Positions 54,901-64,000 of a DNA stretch of 64,000 nucleotides are shown piece by piece (position 1 is the stretch's first letter; every line of letters begins with the position of its first letter). The notes under the pieces are model-generated. The model was given only the letters and a program-made list of their open reading frames with translations. It was not told the origin of the DNA and made no database searches. The position numbers and the translations under genes are program-made. Origin of the DNA: Mactromeris polynyma (lineage: Eukaryota; Mollusca; Bivalvia; Venerida; Mactridae); assembly GCA_032209605.1 (NCBI GenBank), contig JASFXZ010000016.1, positions 10,788,001 through 10,852,000 on the forward strand, written 5' to 3'.

Positions 54901-57900
54901 TTAATTTCCATTCTGACTAATTCTGCTTTTAAGGAATAAGTTTTCAATTTTTTATTTCTGCTTTTATAGAAGTTTGAAACTTTTGATCAAATGATGTGTT
55001 TTTTTGTGATTTTGTTGTATTTGTTTATTGATTTTGCATTTTCATGTGTGTTCCACTTGTTTGATATGTTTAATTCTGTTTCTTTCTTTTTCTAGCCGCC
55101 TTCATCTCGGTGATGGAGAACGTCGTATCGGCGCATGCTACCGCTCGTGATCGCGTCATCAGATTGTTTTGTATTTGTTGATTTATTTTGCATTTTCATG
55201 TGTTATGTGTGTTCCATGTGTTTGATATGTCCAATGCTTTTCTACTTTTTTTTAAACTCTGATAGTTTATTTAAGTTTCAGAAATGATAATAGTAGCAAA
55301 TTATGTTGATTTTCAATTTCCATTCTGACTAATTCTGCTTTTAAGGAATAAGTTTTAAATTTTTTATTTCAGCTTTTAAAGAAGTTTGAAACTTTTGATT
55401 ACATTTATAGAACAGTTCATTTTAACTTTGTAATAATTACTTACATTGATTGTATTTTATGTTTATTTAAGTTTCTGTTCCCTTGCATCCTGAGCAAATG
55501 ATGTGTTTTTTGTGATTTTGTTGTATTTGTTTATTGATTTTGCATTTTCATGTGTGTTCCACTTGTTTGATATGTCTAATTCTGTTTTTCTTTCTTTTTC
55601 TAGCCGCCTTCATCTCGGTGATGGAGAACGTCGTATCGGCGCATGCTACCGCTCGTGATCGCGTCATCAGATTGTTTTGTATTTGTTGATTGATTTTGCA
55701 TTTTTATGTGTGTTCCACTTGTTTGATATGTCTAATTCTGTTTTTCTTTCTTTTTCTAGCCACCTTCATCTCGTTGATGGAGAACGTCGTATCGGCGCAT
55801 GCTACCGCTCGTGATCGCGTCATCAGATTGTTTTGTATTTGTTGATTTATTTTGCATTTTCATGTGTTATGTGTGTTCCATGTGTTTGATATGTCTAATG
55901 CTTTTCTACTTTTTTTTAAACTCTGATAGTTAATTTAAGTTTCAGAAATGATAAAAGTAGCAAATTATGTTGATTTTTAATTTCCATTCTGACTAATTCT
56001 GCTTTTAAGGAAATAAGTTTTAAATTTTTTATTTCAGCTTTTAAAGAAGTTTGAAACTTTTGATTACATTTATAGAACAGTTAATTTTAACTTTGTAATA
56101 ATTACTTACATTGATTGTATATTATGTTTATTTAAGTTTCTGTTCCCTTGCATCCTGAGCAAATGATGTGTTTTTTGTGATTTTGTTGTATTTGTTTATT
56201 GATTTTGCATTTTCATGTGTGTTCCACTTGTTTGATATGTCTAATTCTGTTTCTTTCTTTTCTAGCCGCCTTCATCTCGGTGATGGAGAACGTCGTATCG
56301 GCGCATGCTAATATACAGCTCGCGATCTCGTCATCAGATTGTTTTGTATTTGTTGATTGATTTTGCATTTTTATGTGTGTTCCACTTGTTTGATATGTCT
56401 AATTCTGTTTCTTTCTTTTTCTAGCCGCCTTCATCTTGGTGATGGAGATCGTCGTATCGGCGCATGCTAATATACCGCTCGCGATCGCGTCATCAGATTG
56501 TTTTGTATTTGTTGATTGATTTTGCATTTTTATGTGTGTTCCACTTGTTTGATATGTCTAATTCTGTTTTTCTTTCTTTTTCTAGCCGCCTTCATCTCGG
56601 TGATGGAGAACGTCGTATCGGCGCATGCTACCGCTCGTGATCGCGTCATTTGATTGTTTTGTATTTGTTGATTTATTTTGCATTTTCATGTGTTATGTGT
56701 GTTCCATGTGTTTGATATGTCCAATGCTTTTCTACTTTTTTTTAAACTCTGATAGTTAATTTAAGTTTCAGAAATGATAAAAGTAGCAAATTATGTTGAT
56801 TTTTAATTTCCATTCTGACTAATTCTGCTTTTAAGGAATAAGTTTTAAATTTTTTATTTCAGCTTTTAAAGAAGTTTGAAACTTTTGATCAAATGATGTG
56901 TTTTTTTGTGATTTTGTTGTATTTGTTGATTGATTTTGCATTTTTATGTGTGTTCCACTTGTTTGATATGTCTAATTCTGTTTTTCTTTCTTTTTCTAGC
57001 CACCTTCATCTCGTTGATGGAGAACGTCGTATCGGCGCATGCTACCGCTCGTGATCGCGTCATCAGATTGTTTTGTATTTGTTGATTTATTTTGCATTTT
57101 CATGTGTTATGTGTGTTCCATGTGTTTGATATGTCCAATGCTTTTCTACTTTTTTTTAAACTCTGATAGTTAATTTAAGTTTCAGAAATGATAAAAGTAG
57201 CAAATTATGTTGATTTTTAATTTCAATTCTGACTAATTCTGCTTTTAAGGAATAAGTTTTAAATTTTTTATTTCTGCTTTTAAAGAAGTTTGAAACTTTT
57301 GATTACATTTATAGAACAGTTAATTTTAACTTTGTAATAATTACTTACATTGATTGTATATTATGTTTATTTAAGTTTCTGTTCCCTTGCATCCTGAGCA
57401 AATGATGTGTTTTTTGTGATTTTGTTGTATTTGTTGATTGATTTTGCATTTTCATGTGTGTTCCTCTTGTTTGATATTTCTAATTCTGTTTCTTTCTTTT
57501 TCTAGCCGCCTTCATCTCGGTGATGGAGATCGTCGTATTGGCGCATGCTAATATTCCGCTCGCGATCGCGTCATCAGATTGTTTTGTATTTGTTGATTGT
57601 TTTTGCATTTTTATGTGTGTTCCACTTGTTTGATATGTCTAATTCTGTTTTTCTTTCTTTTTCTAGCCGCCTTCATCTCGGTGATGGAGAACGTCGTATC
57701 GGCGCATGCTACCGCTCGTGATCGCGTCATTTGATTGTTTTGTATTTGTTGATTTATTTTGCATTTTCATGTGTTATGTGTGTTCCATGTGTTTGATATG
57801 TCCAATGCTTTTCTACTTTTTTTTAAACTCTGATAGTTAATTTAAGTTTCAGAAATGATAAAAGTAGCAAATTATGTTGATTTTCAATTTCCATTCTGAC

Positions 57901-58840
57901 TAATTCTGCTTTTAAGGAATAAGTTTTAAATTTTTTATTTCAGCTTTTAAAGAAGTTTGAAACTTTTGATTACATTTATAGAACAGTTAATTTTAACTTT
58001 GTAATAATTACTTACATTGATTGTATTTTATGTTTATTTAAGTTTCTGTTCCCTTGCATCCTGAGCAAATGATGTGTTTTTTGTGATTTTGTTGTATTTG
58101 TTTATTGATTTTGCATTTTCATGTGTGTTCCACTTGTTTGATATGTCTAATTCTGTTTTTCTTTCTTTTTCTAGCCGCCTTCATCTCGGTGATGGAGAAC
58201 GTCGTATCGGCGCATGCTAATATACCGCTCGCGATCGCGTCATCAGATTGTTTTGTATTTGTTGATTGATTTTGCATTTTTATGTGTGTTCCACTTGTTT
58301 GATATGTCTAATTCTGTTTTTCTTTCTTTTTCTAGCCACCTTCATCTCGGTGATGGAGAACGTCGTATCGGCGCATGCTACCGCTCATGATCGCGTCATC
58401 AGATTGTTTTGTATTTGTTGATTTATTTTGCATTTTCATGTGTTATGTGTGTTCCATGTGTTTGATATGTCCAATGCTTTTCTACTTTTTTTTAAACTCT
58501 GATAGTTAATTTAAGTTTCAGAAATGATAAAAGTAGCAAATTATGTTGATTTTTAATTTCCATTCTGACTAATTCTGCTTTTAAGGAATAAGTTTTAAAT
58601 TTTTTATTTCAGCTTTTAAAGAAGTTTGAAACTTTTGATTACATTTATAGAACAGTTAATTTTAACTTTGTAATAATTACTTACATTGATTGTATATTAT
58701 GTTTATTTAAGTTTCTGTTCCCTTGCATCCTGAGCAAATGATGTGTTTTTTGTGATTTTGTTGTATTTGTTTATTGATTTTGCATTTTCATGTGTGTTCC
58801 ACTTGTTTGATATGTCTAATTCTGTTTCTTTCTTTTCTAG

Positions 58841-61415
58841 CCGCCTTCATCTCGGTGATGGAGAACGTCGTATCGGCGCATGCTAATATACAGCTCGCGA
58901 TCTCGTCATCAGATTGTTTTGTATTTGTTGATTGATTTTGCATTTTTATGTGTGTTCCACTTGTTTGATATGTCTAATTCTGTTTCTTTCTTTTTCTAGC
59001 CGCCTTCATCTTGGTGATGGAGATCGTCGTATCGGCTCATGCTAATATACCGCTCGCGATCGCGTCATCAGATTGTTTTGTATTTGTTGATTGATTTTGC
59101 ATTTTTATGTGTTTTCCACTTGTTTGATATGTCTAATTCTGTTTTTCTTTCTTTTTCTAGCCGCCTTCATCTCGGTGATGGAGAACGTCGTATCGGCGCA
59201 TGCTACCGCTCGTGATCGCGTCATTTGATTGTTTTGTATTTGTTGATTTATTTTGCATTTTCATGTGTTATGTGTGTTCCATGTGTTTGATATGTCCAAT
59301 GCTTTTCTACTTTTTTTTAAACTCTGATAGTTAATTTAAGTTTCAGAAATGATAAAAGTAGCAAATTATGTTGATTTTCAATTTCCATTCTGACTAATTC
59401 TGCTTTTAAGGAATAAGTTTTAATTTTTTTATTTCAGCTTTTAAAGAAGTTTGAAACTTTTGATTACATTTATAGAACAGTTCATTTTAACTTTGTAATA
59501 ATTACTTACATTGATTGTATTTTATGTTTATTTAAGTTTCTGTTCCCTTGCATCCTGCGCAAATGATGTGTTTTTTGTGATTTTGTTGTATTTGTTTATT
59601 GATTTTGCATTTTCATGTGTGTTCCACTTGTTTGATATGTCTAATTCTGTTTTTCTTTCTTTTTCTAGCCGCCTTCATCTCGGTGATGGAGAACGTCGTA
59701 TCGGCGCATGCTAATATACCGCTCGCGATCGCGTCATCAGATTGTTTTGTATTTGTTGATTGATTTTGCATTTTTATGTGTGTTCCACTTGTTTGATATG
59801 TCTAATTCTGTTTTTCTTTCTTTTTCTAGCCACCTTCATCTCGGTGATGGAGAACGTCGTATCGGCGCATGCTACCGCTCGTGATCGCGTCATCAGATTG
59901 TTTTGTATTTGTTGATTTATTTTGCATTTTCATGTGTTATGTGTGTTCCATGTGTTTGATATGTCCAATGCTTTTCTACTTTTTTTTAAACTCTGATAGT
60001 TAATTTAAGTTTCAGAAATGATAAAAGTAGCAAATTATGTTGATTTTTAATTTCCATTCTGACTAATTCTGCTTTTAAGGAATAAGTTTTAATTTTTTTA
60101 TTTCTGCTTTTATAGAAGTTTGAAACTTTTGATCAAATGATGTGTTTTTTTGTGATTTTGTTGTATTTGTTTATTGATTTTGCATTTTCATGTGTGTTCC
60201 ACTTGTTTGATATGTTTAATTCTGTTTCTTTCTTTTTCTAGCCGCCTTCATCTCGGTGATGGAGAACGTCGTATCGGCGCATGCTACCGCTCGTGATCGC
60301 GTCATCAGATTGTTTTGTATTTGTTGATTTATTTTGCATTTTCATGTGTTATGTGTGTTACATGTGTTTGATATGTCCAATGCTTTTCTACTTTTTTTTA
60401 AACTCTGATAGTTAATTTAAGATTCAGAAATGATAAAAGTAGCAAATTATGTTGATTTTCAATTTCCATTCTGACTAATTCTGCTTTTAAGGAATAAGTT
60501 TTAAATTTTTTATTTCAGCTTTTAAAGAAGTTTGAAACTTTTGATTACATTTATAGAACAGTTAATTTTAACTTTGTAATAATTACTTACATTGATTGTA
60601 TTTTATGTTTATTTAAGTTTCTGTTCCCTTGCATCCTGAGCAAATGATGTGTTTTTTGTGATTTTGTTGTATTTGTTTATTGATTTTGCATTTTCATGTG
60701 TGTTCCACTTGTTTGATATGTCTAATTCTGTTTTTCTTTCTTTTTCTAGCCGCCTTCATCTCGGTGATGGAGAACGTCGTATCGGCGCATGCTAATATAC
60801 CGCTCGCGATCGCGTCATCAGATTGTTTTGTATTTGTTGATTGATTTTGCATTTTTATGTGTGTTCCACTTGTTTGATATGTCTAATTCTGTTTTTCTTT
60901 CTTTTTCTAGCCACCTTCATCTCGGTGATGGAGAACGTCGTATCGGCGCATGCTACCGCTCATGATCGCGTCATCAGATTGTTTTGTATTTGTTGATTTA
61001 TTTTGCATTTTCATGTGTTATGTGTGTTCCATGTGTTTGATATGTCCAATGCTTTTCTACTTTTTTTTAAACTCTGATAGTTAATTTAAGTTTCAGAAAT
61101 GATAAAAGTAGCAAATTATGTTGATTTTTAATTTCCATTCTGACTAATTCTGCTTTTAAGGAATAAGTTTTAAATTTTTTATTTCAGCTTTTAAAGAAGT
61201 TTGAAACTTTTGATTACATTTATAGAACAGTTAATTTTAACTTTGTAATAATTACTTACATTGATTGTATATTATGTTTATTTAAGTTTCTGTTCCCTTG
61301 CATCCTGAGCAAATGATGTGTTTTTTGTGATTTTGTTGTATTTGTTTATTGATTTTGCATTTTCATGTGTGTTCCACTTGTTTGATATGTCTAATTCTGT
61401 TTCTTTCTTTTCTAG
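58841..61415 (+). repeat. Higher-order repeat, copy 1 (2575 bp)
   Basis: Core intervals 159, 161, 508, 161, 412, 508, 161, 505. The next 2575 bp repeat the same order through the sixth interval. Copy-specific variants (CAGCTCGCGATCTCG in the first core, GGCTCATGC in the second, TCATTTGATTG in the third, TGCGCAAATG in the spacer near 59557) recur at +2575. Confidence 0.9.
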
Positions 61416-64000
61416 CCGCCTTCATCTCGGTGATGGAGAACGTCGTATCGGCGCATGCTAATATACAGCTCGCGATCTCGTCATCAGATTGTTTTGTATT
61501 TGTTGATTGATTTTGCATTTTTATGTGTGTTCCACTTGTTTGATATGTCTAATTCTGTTTCTTTCTTTTTCTAGCCGCCTTCATCTTGGTGATGGAGATC
61601 GTCGTATCGGCTCATGCTAATATACCGCTCGCGATCGCGTCATCAGATTGTTTTGTATTTGTTGATTGATTTTGCATTTTTATGTGTTTTCCACTTGTTT
61701 GATATGTCTAATTCTGTTTTTCTTTCTTTTTCTAGCCGCCTTCATCTCGGTGATGGAGAACGTCGTATCGGCGCATGCTACCGCTCGTGATCGCGTCATT
61801 TGATTGTTTTGTATTTGTTGATTTATTTTGCATTTTCATGTGTTATGTGTGTTCCATGTGTTTGATATGTCCAATGCTTTTCTACTTTTTTTTAAACTCT
61901 GATAGTTAATTTAAGTTTCAGAAATGATAAAAGTAGCAAATTATGTTGATTTTCAATTTCCATTCTGACTAATTCTGCTTTTAAGGAATAAGTTTTAATT
62001 TTTTTATTTCAGCTTTTAAAGAAGTTTGAAACTTTTGATTACATTTATAGAACAGTTCATTTTAACTTTGTAATAATTACTTACATTGATTGTATTTTAT
62101 GTTTATTTAAGTTTCTGTTCCCTTGCATCCTGCGCAAATGATGTGTTTTTTGTGATTTTGTTGTATTTGTTTATTGATTTTGCATTTTCATGTGTGTTCC
62201 ACTTGTTTGATATGTCTAATTCTGTTTTTCTTTCTTTTTCTAGCCGCCTTCATCTCGGTGATGGAGAACGTCGTATCGGCGCATGCTAATATACCGCTCG
62301 CGATCGCGTCATCAGATTGTTTTGTATTTGTTGATTGATTTTGCATTTTTATGTGTGTTCCACTTGTTTGATATGTCTAATTCTGTTTTTCTTTCTTTTT
62401 CTAGCCACCTTCATCTCGGTGATGGAGAACGTCGTATCGGCGCATGCTACCGCTCGTGATCGCGTCATCAGATTGTTTTGTATTTGTTGATTTATTTTGC
62501 ATTTTCATGTGTTATGTGTGTTCCATGTGTTTGATATGTCCAATGCTTTTCTACTTTTTTTTAAACTCTGATAGTTAATTTAAGTTTCAGAAATGATAAA
62601 AGTAGCAAATTATGTTGATTTTTAATTTCCATTCTGACTAATTCTGCTTTTAAGGAATAAGTTTTAATTTTTTTATTTCTGCTTTTATAGAAGTTTGAAA
62701 CTTTTGATCAAATGATGTGTTTTTTTGTGATTTTGTTGTATTTGTTTATTGATTTTGCATTTTCATGTGTGTTCCACTTGTTTGATATGTTTAATTCTGT
62801 TTCTTTCTTTTTCTAGCCGCCTTCATCTCGGTGATGGAGAACGTCGTATCGGCGCATGCTACCGCTCGTGATCGCGTCATCAGATTGTTTTGTATTTGTT
62901 GATTTATTTTGCATTTTCATGTGTTATGTGTGTTACATGTGTTTGATATGTCCAATGCTTTTCTACTTTTTTTTAAACTCTGATAGTTAATTTAAGATTC
63001 AGAAATGATAATAGTAGCAAATTATGTTGATTTTCAATTTCCATTCTGACTAATTCTGCTTTTAAGGAATAAGTTTTAAATTTTTTATTTCAGCTTTTAA
63101 AGAAGTTTGAAACTTTTGATTACATTTATGGAACAGTTAATTTTAACTTTGTAATAATTACTTACATTGATTGTATTTTATGTTTATTTAAGTTTCTGTT
63201 CCCTTGCATCCTGAGCAAATGATGTGTTTTTTGTGATTTTGTTGTATTTGTTTATTGATTTTGCATTTTTATGTGTGTTCCACTTGTTTGATATGTCTAA
63301 TTCTGTTTTTCTTTCTTTTTCTAGCCACCTTCATCTCGGTGATGGAGAACGTCGTATCGGCGCATGCTACCGCTCGTGATCGCGTCATCAGATTGTTTTG
63401 TATTTGTTGATTTATTTTGCATTTTCATGTGTTATGTGTGTTACATGTGTTTGATATGTCCAATGCTTTTCTACTTTTTTTTAAACTCTGATAGTTTATT
63501 TAAGTTTCAGAAATGATAAAAGTAGCAAATTATGTTGATTTTTAATTTCCATTCTGACTAATTCTGCTTTTAAGGAATAAGTTTTAAATTTTTTATTTCT
63601 GCTTTTAAAGAAGTTTGAAACTTTTGATCAAATGATGTGTTTTTTTTGTGATTTTGTTGTATTTGTTTATTGATTTTGCATTTTCATGTGTGTTCCACTT
63701 GTTTGATATGTCTAATTCTGTTTTTCTTTCTTTTTCTAGCCGCCTTCATCTCGGTGATGGAGAACGTCGTATCGGCGCATGCTACCGCTCGTGATCGCGT
63801 CATCAGATTGTTTTGTATTTGTTGATTGATTTTGCATTTTTATGTGTTATGTGTGTTCCATGTGTTTGATATGTCCAATGCTTTTCTACTTTTTTTTAAA
63901 CTCTGATAGTTAATTTAAGTTTCAGAAATGATAAAAGTAGCAAATTATGTTGATTTTTAATTTCCATTCTGACTAATTCTGCTTTTAAGGAATAAGTTTT
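61416..64000 (+). repeat. Higher-order repeat, copy 2, diverging after about 63400
   Basis: Intervals 159, 161, 508, 161, 412, 508 match copy 1; the seventh is 415 instead of 161, so the register is lost after the core at 63325. The window ends inside the spacer after the core at 63740. Confidence 0.88.

Larger units (their letters stand above)
51165..64000 (+). repeat. Large modular satellite: CpG-rich cores with three spacer lengths, continues beyond the window
   Basis: Thirty-seven full cores start with CC(G/A)CCTTCATCTCGGTGATG, the first at 51893 and the last at 63740; a truncated core lies at about 51165. Cores are 67 or 72 bp. Core-to-core distances fall into three classes: 154-161 bp (16 times), 412-415 bp (9 times) and 505-508 bp (11 times). 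The 412 class adds a 250-bp AT-rich block (with CTTTTCTACTTTTTTTTAAA). The 508 class adds a further 95 bp (GAACAGTTAATTTTAAC to CCCTTGCATCCTGAG). Each core is preceded by a pyrimidine tract ending TTTTTCTAG. Small frames such as the identical 67-codon ones at 59511 and 62086 are by-products of the repeat. Confidence 0.97.

Noticed and set aside
59511..62289. Identical 67-codon frames (59511-59714 and 62086-62289) as genes
   Set aside because: They run across spacer, pyrimidine tract and core of the satellite and are identical only because of the 2575-bp duplication.
51893..63806. Spliced-leader trans-splicing acceptors in the satellite
   Set aside because: The layout would fit, but no spliced-leader gene is visible in the window and I know of no established trans-splicing in bivalves; only RNA data could revive this.
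51893..63806. Minus-strand 39-codon frame across each core (basic, rich in Arg/Lys)
   Set aside because: The basic stretch is just the pyrimidine tract read in reverse; the frame is stopped in all cores with the AATAT insert.

Overview
The window is animal nuclear DNA, most likely from a lophotrochozoan such as a bivalve mollusc. The evidence is one intron-containing alpha-tubulin gene with the animal-type intron directly after the ATG, decayed non-LTR retrotransposons, tRNA-derived SINE pieces, Tigger/pogo-like MITEs and a very heavy load of tandem repeats. Species cannot be named from the sequence alone. Nothing bacterial (operons, ribosome binding sites, CRISPR) is present.

Layout. 1-11.7 kb: AT-rich, no supported gene; it holds short direct duplications, a MITE-like element and an antisense fragment of a LINE (about 9.9-10.7 kb). 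11.74-12.97 kb: 33-bp minisatellite. 13.5 kb: SINE-like piece. 13.99-17.79 kb: a 5'-truncated LINE (endonuclease, reverse transcriptase, C-terminal Cys/His motif, (TTC)n tail) killed by one in-frame stop and two frame breaks. 18.3-19.5 kb: 10-mer/30-mer minisatellite. 20.19-23.88 kb, minus strand: an intact three-exon alpha-tubulin gene (451 aa), with TATA box and poly(A) signal, among four copies of one MITE family. 25.80-27.87 kb: 47 copies of a 44-bp satellite. 28-36 kb: relics (an RT fragment, a hAT transposase C-terminus, MITEs) and a pair of exon-like segments in inverted orientation. 37.2 kb: a possible promoter and first exon of an unidentified transcript. 40.6-50.5 kb: a series of unrelated minisatellites, a field of TTCATGAA palindromes, and an array of B-box-like units that grew out of a tRNA-Arg-like SINE head.

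51.17 kb to the end: one large satellite, at least 12.8 kb and running out of the window. It is the most interesting object here. Thirty-seven copies of a CpG-rich core of 67-72 bp are separated by AT-rich spacers of only three lengths, giving core-to-core distances of about 160, 412 or 508 bp. Every core is preceded by what looks like a complete 3' splice site (branch-point-like CTAAT/TTAAT, pyrimidine tract, TAG), and the 3' half of the core predicts which spacer follows. Late in the array the modules form a 2575-bp higher-order repeat.

Apart from alpha-tubulin no intact protein gene could be supported. Tandem arrays occupy roughly 30 percent of the window (my estimate from array coordinates). 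Most long open frames outside tubulin and the LINE are artefacts of repeats whose period is a multiple of three.
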